Assembly (NCBI RefSeq): GCF_024339125.1
Contig: NZ_CP101417.1
Location: forward strand, 5,095,001 to 5,159,000
Reading direction: 5' to 3'
Length of the DNA: 64,000 nt
Source: Xanthomonas hortorum
GTDB lineage: Bacteria > Pseudomonadota > Gammaproteobacteria > Xanthomonadales > Xanthomonadaceae
The translations under genes and the position numbers were made by a program. This document shows positions 28,396-37,287 of this stretch, piece after piece; position 1 is the stretch's first letter; each line of letters starts with the position of its first letter. The notes below the pieces were generated by a model, which did no database searches, was not told the origin of the DNA, and worked only from the letters and a program-made list of their open reading frames with translations.

Positions 28396-30402
28396 CTAGC
28401 CGATCACGTCCAGCTGGTTGTCGCCCCGCTGTGCATCGGGCAACACGTGATCCGGATCCAGTCTCACATGCAGCACTTTCTGTGTGGTCGGCAGCGTCAG
28501 CGTGGGCGCGGTGTTCTGCAGCCAGGTTTCCACCGGCACGCGACGGTCGAGGTGGCTGCCGTCGGCCAGCTCCACGCGCACGGTGGCCGGCATCACCAGT
28601 TTCTGGCTGCTGCGCAGTGTGAGTTGTACGCCCTTGGCAGGATCGTGATCCACGTAATGCGCCTCGCTGATGCCCATATCCAGCTGCCAGTTGTTGAGAT
28701 ACCAACCGCGCCACCACCAGGCCAGATCTTCGCCGCTCTCGCTTTCCATCAGCCGGAAGAAATCCGACGGCGTGGGATGCTTGTAGGCCCAGGTGGCGAT
28801 GTACTTGCGAAAAGCCGGATCGAACCGTTCCGGCCCCAGGATCTGCTCGCGCAACAGCACCAACCCCAACGCACCTTTGAAGTAGGTCAACGAATGGCGG
28901 TAGGTCTCGCTGGTGGAATCGGCGTTGTCCATCAGCGTTGGCGCGCTGGTGTCGGCCAGCAACGGCAGGATTTCGTCGACCGGGTTGCCACCCTTGGGCG
29001 CATATTCCGAATCGCGCTTGGGCGCGTATTCGCCCTTGTTGAAGGCATCCGATGCATAGACGTCGATAAAGGTATTGAAGCCTTCATCCATGAACGCATG
29101 CCGCCGCTCGTTGGAGCCGACGATCATCGGGAACCAGGTGTGGCCGATCTCGTGCGCGGTGATCCAGAACAACTCCTTGCCGCTGTCTTCGAAACCATCG
29201 AAAACGATGCCCGGATACTCCATACCCGCGCCATAACCGCCCAGATTGATCGCGGCCGGCCACGGATACGGGTACCACTGCGAGAAATGTTCAATCGCAC
29301 CTTTGACGTATTCGGTGGAGCGGTTCCACTTGTCCGCGCCCACACCTTCCAGCGGATACACCGACATCGCCAGCGATTGTTTGCCGCCCGGCAGCTTGAT
29401 GCGTGCGGCATCCCAGACGAACGCAAGCGATGCAGCAAATGCCACGTCACGTGTGTTGTCCATATGGAAGCGCCAGGTCTGGGTGCCCTTACCCGTCGGC
29501 TTGGCCGCACGTGCAGTCACCTCGGCAGGCGTGCGGATCAGCACAGTGCGATCGCTGCCGCGGGCCTGCTCCAAACGTTGCTGCTCGGTGCGGCTGAGCA
29601 CCTCGGCCGGATTGGTCAGCGCGCCAGAGCCGGCGACCAGAAAGCCTTCCGGCACGGTCACCGCGTAGTCGAAGTTGCCGTATTCCAGATAGAACTCCGA
29701 GCCCAGATACGGCTGCGTGTCCCAGCCGCGCAGATCGTCATACACCGCCATTCGCGGATACCACTGCGCAATCTCGTAGATCTCGCCCTGCTTGCTGGCA
29801 CTGAACGCGGTACGCCCGCCCCAGGTACCGGGAATCGTGTAGCGGTAGCGGATATGCACGGTCAGCGCCTTGCCCTGCCCGGCCAGCGGCTGCGGCAGGT
29901 CCACGCGCAGACGGGTGTCGTCGACGACGAAGTGGGCCGGCTGGCGGCGCCCGCCATCGTCGATCTCGATGCTGGCGATCTGCATGCCGTCGGTGAACTG
30001 GGTGCGGCGCGATGGCCGGCTGGCGGCAGCGCGTGCATCGGCGCGGTAGATGTTCTGGTCCAGCTGCAGCCACAGCACGCCCAGCGTGTCGGGGCTGCGG
30101 TTGGTGTAGCGAATCGCCGCCTCGCCGGTGAGCGTGTGGGTCGCCGGGTCGATGCTGGCCTTTAGGTCGTAATCCGCACGGTTCTGCCAGAACAGCGGGC
30201 CGGGTACGCCGCTGCCGCTGCGGTAGGCGTTGGGTGCATCGGGCAATTGCAGTGGCGCGAACAAGGCCAGCGGATCGAAAGGGCTGGCCGGAGCGGGTGC
30301 TGCGGTTGCGGAACTGGCTGGTGCGGGAGCGGCAAGTGCGGGCGCGGCAACGCACGCCAGTGACAGTGCAACGGTAAGTGATCGGCGCACGGTGGGGGTC
30401 AT
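28396..30402 (-). CDS. Secreted M1-family zinc metallopeptidase
   Basis: The start at 30402 (MTPTVRRSLTVALSLACVAAPALA) follows GCAGGATTT and gives a signal peptide, with 668 residues in all. The zinc site is HEIGHTWFPMIVG with the distant glutamate in MDEGFNTFIDVYA, and the exopeptidase loop appears as GAGMEYPGIVF. This matches gluzincin aminopeptidases of the M1 group found in the periplasm of xanthomonads. An Ala/Pro-rich linker follows the signal. The gene ends at a strong terminator and appears monocistronic. Confidence 0.88.
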   Translation of the reverse strand: MTPTVRRSLTVALSLACVAAPALAAPAPASSATAAPAPASPFDPLALFAPLQLPDAPNAYRSGSGVPGPLFWQNRADYDLKASIDPATHTLTGEAAIRYTNRSPDTLGVLWLQLDQNIYRADARAAASRPSRRTQFTDGMQIASIEIDDGGRRQPAHFVVDDTRLRVDLPQPLAGQGKALTVHIRYRYTIPGTWGGRTAFSASKQGEIYEIAQWYPRMAVYDDLRGWDTQPYLGSEFYLEYGNFDYAVTVPEGFLVAGSGALTNPAEVLSRTEQQRLEQARGSDRTVLIRTPAEVTARAAKPTGKGTQTWRFHMDNTRDVAFAASLAFVWDAARIKLPGGKQSLAMSVYPLEGVGADKWNRSTEYVKGAIEHFSQWYPYPWPAAINLGGYGAGMEYPGIVFDGFEDSGKELFWITAHEIGHTWFPMIVGSNERRHAFMDEGFNTFIDVYASDAFNKGEYAPKRDSEYAPKGGNPVDEILPLLADTSAPTLMDNADSTSETYRHSLTYFKGALGLVLLREQILGPERFDPAFRKYIATWAYKHPTPSDFFRLMESESGEDLAWWWRGWYLNNWQLDMGISEAHYVDHDPAKGVQLTLRSSQKLVMPATVRVELADGSHLDRRVPVETWLQNTAPTLTLPTTQKVLHVRLDPDHVLPDAQRGDNQLDVIG

Positions 30403-30618
30403 GCGAAATCCTGCGGCGTGGGGGACTCCCATCCTACGGCGCGCCTCGCCGCGCGCGGGAATGCCATTGGTCCCGGATGGCGCTACACGATTCCGCGGCA
30501 GCAGCGCTCCGCTCGACGATCTGCGCGACGGCCATGCCGGTGATGCTGAGAGCGGCTACCAAAACCAACCCACGCCTGCCTACCGCAGAGCGGCTGGTCT
30601 GGTGATTAGCTGCAGGGC

Positions 30619-30861
30619 CCTTGCCCGCCCACCATCGCGGGACACGCCGCAAGTACGTCCATGTAGGCTCTTACGCGGCATCCATGCCGCGTAAGGTCCC
30701 GCGACAGTGGGCGGGCAAGGACCAGGGGAGATGGTCGGTGTGCATGTTTTCAACAAAGCAGCCGACTCACTCTCTGGTGCGGTGTCCTCACCGATTGCGG
30801 GACCGTGTGGCGGCATGGATGCCGCCACCGAGCACCCAGGGACGGGTTCACGGCTTGTCCC
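30619..30861 (-). repeat. Composite palindromic repeat, single reversed copy
   Basis: Two related modules lie here. Module A (30639-30700) runs GGGACACGCCG...GGTCCC with a GCGGCATCCATGCCGC core and is framed by perfect 14-base arms (30619-30632 and 30707-30720). Module B (30799-30861) is inverted relative to A, with core GCGGCATGGATGCCGC. The whole is the reverse complement of the 294-bp unit repeated at the window end. It fills most of the gap between the M1 peptidase and soxR, and frames crossing it are spurious. Confidence 0.85.
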
Positions 30862-30975
30862 GCGAGCGGCGAGGGCGCCGCGCCCTCGATCCACTCAGCG
30901 TTTGACCTGGACTTCTGACGGCATCCACCAAGACGCGGCCGACAACACCAGACTCACCGCCAGGCGCCCGCTCGC

Positions 30976-30992
30976 TACGTTTTGTTAGCCAC
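30976..30992 (+). repeat. 17-bp dispersed repeat, copy 2
   Basis: TACGTTTTGTTAGCCAC is identical to 9274-9290 and lies two bases past the soxR stop codon. Confidence 0.5.
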
Positions 30993-30994
30993 TC

Positions 30995-31441
30995 TTATTC
31001 CGCAATCAAGCTGCCCAGTCGCAAAGCCCCCTCACCGTCGTGGCCCAGGGTGTCGCCCGGATTGCTCAGCCGGCAGCGGCGCAACGACAGACACCCGCAG
31101 CCGATGCAGTCGGTAAGCTGGTCGCGCAGCGCCTGTAGTTCGCTAATGCGCGCATCCAGTTGCCCGCGCCAGCGCGCCGACATAAGCGCCCACTCCGCAC
31201 GTGTGGGCGTGCGCTGCTCCGGCAACACCGAGAACGCCTCCAGCACCTGCTGCAAGGGCACGCCAAGCCGCTGCGCCACGCGGATCACCGCAATCCGCCG
31301 CAACACATCGCGCGCATAACGGCGTTGGTTGCCTGTGGTGCGCAGGCTGCGGATCAAGCCCTTGCGCTCGTAGAAATGCAATGCCGACACCGCCACGCCA
31401 CTGCGCTTGGCCACTTCGCCCACGGACAACTCACGCTGCAT
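30995..31441 (-). CDS. soxR: Redox-sensitive MerR-family activator SoxR
   Basis: The start at 31441 ([30 protein letters not shown]) is the standard SoxR N-terminus and gives 148 residues. The winged helix is followed by a dimerisation helix and the [2Fe-2S] cysteine cluster [12 protein letters not shown]. The protein activates promoters when oxidised by redox-cycling compounds or nitric oxide. It is divergent from an MFS exporter, with a SoxR-box-like palindrome in the gap. No soxS gene is present, as usual outside enterics, so the exporter is probably a direct target. Confidence 0.95.
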   Translation of the reverse strand: MQRELSVGEVAKRSGVAVSALHFYERKGLIRSLRTTGNQRRYARDVLRRIAVIRVAQRLGVPLQQVLEAFSVLPEQRTPTRAEWALMSARWRGQLDARISELQALRDQLTDCIGCGCLSLRRCRLSNPGDTLGHDGEGALRLGSLIAE

Positions 31442-31445
31442 TGCC

Positions 31446-31476
31446 TTGACCTCAACCTTGGTTGAGGCAGGATGCT
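31446..31476 (+). promoter_or_regulatory. SoxR-box promoter of the MFS exporter
   Basis: CCTCAACCTTGGTTGAGG (31450-31467) is an 18-base dyad with CCTCAACC/GGTTGAGG arms, very like the enteric SoxR box CCTCAAGTTAACTTGAGG. It lies inside the 19-base spacer between TTGACC (31446-31451) and GATGCT (31471-31476), the over-long spacing that MerR-type activators correct. This supports the exporter start at 31542. Confidence 0.8.
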
Positions 31477-31541
31477 GCGCGGCCATGACCGGTGCAAGTA
31501 CCGATGTCATGGCTGTGCTCACGCTCGTTCCTGGATCTTCG

Positions 31542-32924
31542 ATGCCCACCGACATGCCTACCGCAATCACCACGCCCGCCACGCCACTCGGCGCCACGCA
31601 ACCCACTTCCATTCTCGCCGCGCCGTATCGCGCCGCAACGCTGGGCATGGTCGCGCTGGTATCGCTCAATGCCTTCGAATCGCTGGCGGTTGCCGCCGCC
31701 ATGCCGACCGTGGCGCGCGAATTGAACGGGCTGCCGCTGTACGCGCTGGCCTTCGGCGGCACCTTGGCGACCAGCGTGGTCGGCATGACCGCCGCCGGGC
31801 GCTGGAGCGACCGACGCGGCCCGGGCGGCGCGCTGGGTGTGGGACTGCTGTGCTTTGTGATCGGGCTGTTGATCGCCGGGTTGGCGCCGAGCATGCCGCT
31901 ACTCATCGCAGGGCGCTTGCTGCAAGGCCTGGGTGCCGGCGCGTATTCGGTGGCGCTGTATGTCATCGTCGGGCGGCTGTATCCGGAAGCGTTGCGGCCG
32001 CGCGTGTTTGCCGCGTTTTCGGCCGGCTGGGTGGTGCCCTCGTTGATCGGGCCAGGCATCAGCGGGCTGATCGTGCAGCATGTCGGTTGGCGCTGGGTGT
32101 TTCTGTCGGTGCCGTTGCTGGCGATTCCGGCCGGGCTGATGTTGTGGCCGGCCATCCGCGGGCGCGCATGGTCGGGCGAACCGTCCGTCGACTCCAACGC
32201 CGCGTTCGGCTGGGCGATCGGTGCGGCCTTGGGCGTGCTCGGCGTGTATCTGGGCGGGCAGCTGCACGGCGCGCTGGCGTTGCTTGCGATGACGCCAGCG
32301 CTATTGCTCACGCTGTTCTGCGCCTGGCACCTGTTACCGGCCGGCACGCTGCGGCTGGCGCGTGGCCTGCCCAGCGTGATCGCGCTGCGCGGCATTGCGG
32401 CGGCGGCCTTCTTCGGATTCGAGGCGTTTCTGCCGTTGCTACTATCGCGCGAACGCGGCCTCTCGCCGCTGCTGGCCGGCGTGGCGCTCAGCGTGGGTGC
32501 TCTAGGGTGGTTCAGTGGCTCGTGGTATCAGGGCCATAGCCGCGCCGGCTGGTCGCGCCCACGCCTGCTCAAGACCGGTGCGTCCTTCATGTCGCTGGGC
32601 ATCGTGATCAGTGCGGGGGCGGTGTGGCCGGTCATCCCGGTGCCGGTGGCGATTTCCGGCTGGGCGCTGGCAGGCCTGGGCATGGGCCTGCTGTATCCCA
32701 GCCTGTCGGTGTTGACATTGTCGTTGTCGCCACCGGCACAACAAGGCGCCAACAGCTCGGCGCTGCAATTGAGCGAAGCCATTGCGGTGGCCGGCATGCT
32801 GGCGCTGGCAGGCGCGTTGTTCGCCGCGCTGCTGGCTTCCGCGACGTTGGCCGCATACCTGAGCGTGTTCGCGTTGGCGTGGCTGCTGGCGGTGGCGAGC
32901 TTTTTCGTGGCGCGGCGGGTGTGA
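31542..32924 (+). CDS. MFS efflux transporter, predicted SoxR target
   Basis: The start at 31542 ([17 protein letters not shown]) gives 460 residues and about fourteen membrane helices. An upstream in-frame ATG at 31485 would leave almost no leader behind the SoxR promoter. Helix 1-3 features ([22 protein letters not shown] and [16 protein letters not shown]) are typical of major-facilitator exporters. Control by SoxR suggests export of redox-cycling drugs or pigments. The substrate is inferred only from regulation. It is transcribed alone. Confidence 0.85.
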   Translation: MPTDMPTAITTPATPLGATQPTSILAAPYRAATLGMVALVSLNAFESLAVAAAMPTVARELNGLPLYALAFGGTLATSVVGMTAAGRWSDRRGPGGALGVGLLCFVIGLLIAGLAPSMPLLIAGRLLQGLGAGAYSVALYVIVGRLYPEALRPRVFAAFSAGWVVPSLIGPGISGLIVQHVGWRWVFLSVPLLAIPAGLMLWPAIRGRAWSGEPSVDSNAAFGWAIGAALGVLGVYLGGQLHGALALLAMTPALLLTLFCAWHLLPAGTLRLARGLPSVIALRGIAAAAFFGFEAFLPLLLSRERGLSPLLAGVALSVGALGWFSGSWYQGHSRAGWSRPRLLKTGASFMSLGIVISAGAVWPVIPVPVAISGWALAGLGMGLLYPSLSVLTLSLSPPAQQGANSSALQLSEAIAVAGMLALAGALFAALLASATLAAYLSVFALAWLLAVASFFVARRV

Positions 32925-33307
32925 TGGCTGTGCAGCCGGCTTTGCCGATCCTGTCGGGATCGTTCAAATCTCGACTGGAAAACCATCGCCGCCATCGGCT
33001 GGTCATTTTTTCGCCACCCATCTTGACAGCGTTGCAGGCCGGGGCCTGCGCTCACTTGTCCACAACCTTGTGCAACTTCCATCCACAGGGGGTGTGGAAA
33101 ACTTGCACTGCTCGGCCTGCAGTGAAGGGCTTGCGCGCAACCAAGGCGTGTGTAAGGCGATGAAGCGCGTTGTCTGCGCTGTGCAGGGCGGGACCATTGC
33201 GCAACGTGCAGCCACGTAACCGGCGAACCTCACCAACGGCCACAGGTGAGGCAATCGCAACACGCAACACCGCCACCTTGCGGTGGCGATGCGCACTCAC
33301 TACTGCA
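32925..33307. other. Convergent intergenic region
   Basis: These 383 bases lie between the ends of the MFS exporter and the ATP-grasp gene. A short dyad CGATCC-TGTC-GGGATCG follows the exporter. The section 33055-33110 has TTGTCCACA, CATCCACAG and TGTGGAAAA, which loosely resemble DnaA boxes. No gene was recognised. Confidence 0.4.
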
Positions 33308-34474
33308 TCAATCCACGATCACGTGCGGTACGAAGCGCGAGGTATCGCGGGTGATCGGGCCATCGTCGTCGCGCATGCCCAGCCCGGCGGGGCGATCGGC
33401 CACCACCCAACTGCCCACCAGCGCATGCCGCCCATCGAACACCGGTAACGGATGGTGCGCCTGCAAAATCGCCGGCCCATCCACATACGGCCCATCGGTC
33501 TGCGCAGCATCGCCCTGTGCGGTGACCAGAGAGATATTGGCGCCCTCGCGCGAGAGCAGCGGCTTGCGCACCCAACCTGCAGCCGGTGCTTCGCCGGCTT
33601 GCGCAAAGCGTGCAGGCAGCAGGTTGGGATGGCCTTGATGCCGCTCCCACAGCAGCGGCAGGATGCCCTTGTTGCTCAGCACCGATTTCCATGCCGGCTC
33701 GATCAGGCGCACGCGGTTGGCAATCAATGCCGGCCCGAAGCGCTCTTCCATCATGAATTCCAGCGGGTAGAGCTTGAACAGCGTGTGTATCACCCGGTCC
33801 TGCTCATCGGTGAACCAGCCATCGGCGCTCAGGCCGATATCTTCGATGGCCACTTCCTCGGTGCTGATGCCCACCTGGTGCGCGCAATCGCGCAGATACC
33901 GCACCGTGGCGCGATCCTCCAGCGAATCGCGCACTGCCGAAAAATGCATCTGCGGCCCGATTGCACCCTCCACCGCCAGCGCGCCCAGGGTTTCGCACAG
34001 CAGGTCCTGGATCAGGTTGTACTGGTCGGTGCCCTTGGGCAGCACGCCGGCGGCGATCTGTTGCTCCAGCCACAACCACTGGAAATACGCCGATTCGTAC
34101 AGCGAGGTCGGCGTGTCGTAATTGAGTTCGTACAACTTGGCCGGGCCGTCGCCGGCATACGCCAGATCCATGCGGCCGTACAGATGCGGGTCACGGTTCT
34201 TCCACGAGTTGGCGATCCAGTCCCAGTAGAACGGCGGGATCGCCAGCTGCGTCATCAGTTGTTCCGAGCCCACCACCTCGTCCACCAGCTGCATCGCCAT
34301 ATCGTGCAGGTCCTGGGTGGGCGCCTCGATGTCGTCCTCGATCTGGCGCAGCGAGAACGCGTAATACGCGCTTTCGTCCCAATACGGTTCGCCGTCGATG
34401 GTGTGGAAATGGAAGCCAAGCGACTCGGCCTGGTCGCGCCAATCGGTACGTTCTGCAATTTCGATCCGTTGCAT
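33308..34474 (-). CDS. ATP-grasp glutathionylspermidine synthase-like enzyme (YgiC/YjfC type)
   Basis: The start at 34474 (MQRIEIAERTDWRDQAESLGFHFHTIDGEPYWDE) matches family N-termini and gives 388 residues. Characteristic segments are YGRMDLAYAGDGPAKLYELNYDTPTSLYESAYFQW and WVRKPLLSREGANISLV, part of the ATP-grasp amidoligase core. It corresponds to the synthetase half of glutathionylspermidine synthase without the amidase half. The real acceptor is unknown in this subfamily. One base separates its start from the stop of the DUF1190 lipoprotein gene, as in the E. coli ygiB-ygiC pair, and it ends the seven-gene PspA operon. Confidence 0.88.
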   Translation of the reverse strand: MQRIEIAERTDWRDQAESLGFHFHTIDGEPYWDESAYYAFSLRQIEDDIEAPTQDLHDMAMQLVDEVVGSEQLMTQLAIPPFYWDWIANSWKNRDPHLYGRMDLAYAGDGPAKLYELNYDTPTSLYESAYFQWLWLEQQIAAGVLPKGTDQYNLIQDLLCETLGALAVEGAIGPQMHFSAVRDSLEDRATVRYLRDCAHQVGISTEEVAIEDIGLSADGWFTDEQDRVIHTLFKLYPLEFMMEERFGPALIANRVRLIEPAWKSVLSNKGILPLLWERHQGHPNLLPARFAQAGEAPAAGWVRKPLLSREGANISLVTAQGDAAQTDGPYVDGPAILQAHHPLPVFDGRHALVGSWVVADRPAGLGMRDDDGPITRDTSRFVPHVIVD

Positions 34475-34475
34475 G

Positions 34476-35051
34476 TCAGCCGCCGTACCCGGAGCTGCGC
34501 CCGCCGCTGCCGAACGAACTGCGCGCCGCCGCACTGGACCCGAAACCCGAGCGCGAGACGGTGATCGCACGCGACGGCATGTCGATGGCGCCACTGCGCC
34601 CGCGCACGGTGCCGATACGGTTGCTGGCCAGATCGCCATTGGGTTTGTAGTAACCGCCGCTGCGGTAATCGCGATACAGCGGCATCGCGCCGCCGTAGCG
34701 GTAACCGCCGCCGCTCATGTTGCCCAGCGCGTAGCCGAGCAGGAAGCCGCCCATCGGCGGAATCCAGCTGTGCTGGCCCTGGGTCTGACCCTGCACTTCG
34801 GTGCAGCTGCCGAACTGCGCATCGCACTCGTAGCGCGAATTGAAGCGCGGCGCAGCCTGCTGATGCTTGGCCACCGCCTCGTCATAGGCCTTGAGGCATT
34901 GCTGGATGTCGGTCTGTTCCTGCTTGATCTGGTAGCAGTCGGAGGCCGACTGCAGCACCACACCTGTCTCTGGTTCAGAACCACAACCGGTGACGAGGGC
35001 GGCCGGCAAGGCGGCCATCAAGGTGAGCTTGAGATTGCGTGAGCGCTTCAT
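34476..35051 (-). CDS. DUF1190 lipoprotein (YgiB/YjfM type)
   Basis: This 191-residue lipoprotein has a signal ending in the lipobox LVTGC. The mature part has conserved cysteines in SASDCYQIKQEQTDIQQCLKAYDEA and YECDAQFGSCTEV, then a Gly/Ser/Tyr/Arg-rich low-complexity tail (YRYGG, GYYKPNGDL, SSGYGG). Its function is unknown. It is always linked to the ATP-grasp partner, whose start is one base after this stop, and here it sits 12 bases after the DUF350 gene. Confidence 0.85.
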   Translation of the reverse strand: MKRSRNLKLTLMAALPAALVTGCGSEPETGVVLQSASDCYQIKQEQTDIQQCLKAYDEAVAKHQQAAPRFNSRYECDAQFGSCTEVQGQTQGQHSWIPPMGGFLLGYALGNMSGGGYRYGGAMPLYRDYRSGGYYKPNGDLASNRIGTVRGRSGAIDMPSRAITVSRSGFGSSAAARSSFGSGGRSSGYGG

Positions 35052-35063
35052 GCCTGTACTCCG

Positions 35064-35468
35064 TTACGGCGTGATCGCCGCAGCATTGATCAGCCCGACC
35101 GCGATCGACACGCCAGCCGAAAAGATGCCCGCCGCAGCAACGTTGTCGGTGATCTGCCGCGAGATGCGCCCGGCCACCACGTTGGCCAGCAGATACGCCA
35201 CGATCTGAATCCCGCAGGCGACCGCGCCCCAGATCAGCGCATCGACCAGGCTCACCGAATGGGTGATGGCCGAATGCAGCGGCAATGCCACACCGATGAA
35301 GTTGCCGGCCAGTGCGGTGGCCGCAGCCACGTTGCCCTGCCGCAGCAAGGTGAAATCCTTGTGCGGGGTGACCAGGGTCACCAGCACCACCGCGACGATC
35401 AACACGCCCAGGCCGGTGCCGAAGTAGGAAACAAACGCGAGAAAACTCTGCAGGTTGATCGGGTTCAT
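35064..35468 (-). CDS. DUF350 membrane protein (YjfL type)
   Basis: The start at 35468 (MNPINLQSFLAFVSYFGTGLG) gives 134 residues. There are four predicted membrane helices, near 8-30, 50-68, 74-97 and 108-132, in the two-repeat DUF350 pattern. There is no soluble domain. The function is unknown. DUF350 genes recur with YgiC-like ATP-grasp genes and PspA. It lies between DUF2491 (37-base gap) and DUF1190 (12-base gap) in one operon. Confidence 0.85.
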   Translation of the reverse strand: MNPINLQSFLAFVSYFGTGLGVLIVAVVLVTLVTPHKDFTLLRQGNVAAATALAGNFIGVALPLHSAITHSVSLVDALIWGAVACGIQIVAYLLANVVAGRISRQITDNVAAAGIFSAGVSIAVGLINAAAITP

Positions 35469-35505
35469 GACAGGACCAAGGTAAGTGGAAGACGAGCGCG
35501 CACGC

Positions 35506-36177
35506 TCAGGTGATATCCAGATCGGCGACGGTGACATCGATGCCGACCGCGTAGGTGACGCAGAATTCGTTGGGGCCGGAATCCTCGCCGGTGACCAGCA
35601 GGAATTCCTCGCGCTGCAGCTCCGGCACATCACGGCTGTAGAGCATGGCGTAATGGGTCAGATCGCCATCGCGACGCGGCGGCTGATAGCGGTACAGCAC
35701 TTCGTCGTAGGCGATCGGGGGGATCCGCGCGGCATCGTCGGTGGACTGGGTGGCGCGCTCCCAACGTTTGCCGGCGTAGTCGATCTGCGCCGCACCCAGA
35801 TGCGGATGCTGCATCACGAACTCCTGAAACGCCTGCTTGCTGGGCGGATTGACCGTCTCGCAATACACAAACGCCTTCATCGCTTCCAGATCGCCGCCCA
35901 CGGTGGTGACCTGCAAGAACGCATCATCGTCCAGGTAGAACCGATGCAGGGAATAGCCATCGCCCAGATTGACGTGGCCATAGCACGGGATGCCTTGATG
36001 CCCGCCCGGCAGCTCGGCGGTCATGACCTCCGGCGCCATGCGATACAGGGTGGTGTCGATCTCCACCTGGCCACCCACACGCAAGCCCAGCGGCAGCGTG
36101 TGGCCGATCGCGCCGGTGCCGGAGGTGGGCGCCGCTGGCGGTTGTGGTTGACCGAACAACTTGCTGAAAAAACTCAT
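35506..36177 (-). CDS. DUF2491 family protein (YjfK type)
   Basis: The start at 36177 (MSFFSKLFGQPQPP) is preferred over an ATG six bases upstream because AAGG then sits at better spacing. The product is 223 residues, soluble, with segments such as GHTLPLGLRVGGQVEIDTTLYRM, QVTTVGGDLEAMKAFVYCE and EEFLLVTGEDSGPNEFCVTYAVGIDV. Its function is unknown. Two bases separate it from the channel gene stop, so the pair is tightly coupled within the PspA operon. Confidence 0.82.
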   Translation of the reverse strand: MSFFSKLFGQPQPPAAPTSGTGAIGHTLPLGLRVGGQVEIDTTLYRMAPEVMTAELPGGHQGIPCYGHVNLGDGYSLHRFYLDDDAFLQVTTVGGDLEAMKAFVYCETVNPPSKQAFQEFVMQHPHLGAAQIDYAGKRWERATQSTDDAARIPPIAYDEVLYRYQPPRRDGDLTHYAMLYSRDVPELQREEFLLVTGEDSGPNEFCVTYAVGIDVTVADLDIT

Positions 36178-36179
36178 CG

Positions 36180-37262
36180 TCATGCACCTTGTGGCGATGG
36201 GGAATGGGGAACGGCGGCAGTGCGCAGGGCGTGCCATGCGATGGCGTGCGCAGGCACGCGCTGCTCGGCCAGGTAATACAGCATGGCACCGGCCGCCACA
36301 GCGGTGTGTGCGGGCGGGTTCAACCGCAACGCACCATCGGGCGCGCGCAGACCCAGTAACAAGGCGCCGCGCTGGCTGAAGTCGGCCGCCACGACGCGGT
36401 AATCCAGCGGGCCTACATCGGCCGGAACCGCAAGACTGAACTGGGTGGGGCCATCGTCCACCGACAACAATTCGGCAGTGATCGCAGCGCTGCCGGGATC
36501 TTGCGCAGCGCGCGCCAGGATCTCGGCGGTCATCGGGCGGGTGCATTCGATGGCCGGATAGTGGCAATTGACCAGCCGCGCGGCGCTGCCCGAATCGAAG
36601 TGCGCCACGATGTGCGCACGCGGCGCATGCGCCATCAGCGCGAACACTGCCGCCAGGGTCTGATCGTCGGATGGCGGATTGACGATCACCCGCGCCGCGC
36701 CCGCGATGCCCGCACGCAGATACACGTCCGTGTGCGTATACGACTCGGCGGCGATGAAGCGCATGTGGTCTGGCATCGGGTTCTCGGCCACGCCCTCGGC
36801 GATCAGCACCACGCCTTCGTCGTCGGTGGCGGTGTCCGAGAGCAACAGTTCCAGCAAACGCGCGGAGGCGGCGCCCTGCCAGCCGATCAGGATGGTGTGC
36901 CCGCGCAGATCGGCGTAAGCCATCTTGCCCATGTAGTGGCGCCTCCAGAAAGTGATGAGCACGCCGCTGGTCTTGGCCAGCACCGTGGCGAACAGCGCCA
37001 CCGCGCCCGGCATCAACACGAACGCGGCGATATAGCGCCCGGCCACCGAGCCCGGCGACAGGTCGCCATAGCCGATGGTGGTGGCGGTGGTCATGTAGTA
37101 GTACGGAAACGCGTCCAGGCCGACGAGCTTGTGCTCGCCAGCCATCAACAACAACGCCCAACTCACGCCCATGTGGGCCAGCAGCGCCAGCGCCACCAGG
37201 CCCCAGCTGACGCGGCGCACATGGCGCCGCAGTACCCGGAACAACCGTCCGACAATGATCAT
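36180..37262 (-). CDS. Two-helix potassium channel with TrkA-N (RCK-like) domain
   Basis: This 360-residue protein has a membrane helix at about 20-40, a pore loop with the K+ selectivity filter TTIGYGD (61-67), and a second helix at about 74-96. The cytoplasmic Rossmann-like domain starts at LRGHTILIGWQG. The layout is that of MthK/Kch-type bacterial K+ channels, and tetramer formation is expected. It lies between PspA and DUF2491 genes, a place where E. coli yjfJ-yjfK has no insertion, so it is a lineage-specific member of the operon. Confidence 0.88.
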   Translation of the reverse strand: MIIVGRLFRVLRRHVRRVSWGLVALALLAHMGVSWALLLMAGEHKLVGLDAFPYYYMTTATTIGYGDLSPGSVAGRYIAAFVLMPGAVALFATVLAKTSGVLITFWRRHYMGKMAYADLRGHTILIGWQGAASARLLELLLSDTATDDEGVVLIAEGVAENPMPDHMRFIAAESYTHTDVYLRAGIAGAARVIVNPPSDDQTLAAVFALMAHAPRAHIVAHFDSGSAARLVNCHYPAIECTRPMTAEILARAAQDPGSAAITAELLSVDDGPTQFSLAVPADVGPLDYRVVAADFSQRGALLLGLRAPDGALRLNPPAHTAVAAGAMLYYLAEQRVPAHAIAWHALRTAAVPHSPSPQGA

Positions 37263-37287
37263 GGCGCGTCCTGTGCCGTGCGGTGGA

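Noticed and set aside
28081-30165. 694-codon plus-strand frame
   Set aside because: It mirrors the M1 peptidase, which has HEIGH and a signal peptide. The composition is the His/Arg/Gln-rich pattern of antisense frames.
30995-32395. 466-residue minus-strand frame as one gene
   Set aside because: Only the last 148 residues are SoxR. The rest is antisense to the MFS exporter and lies upstream of the SoxR start and its operator.
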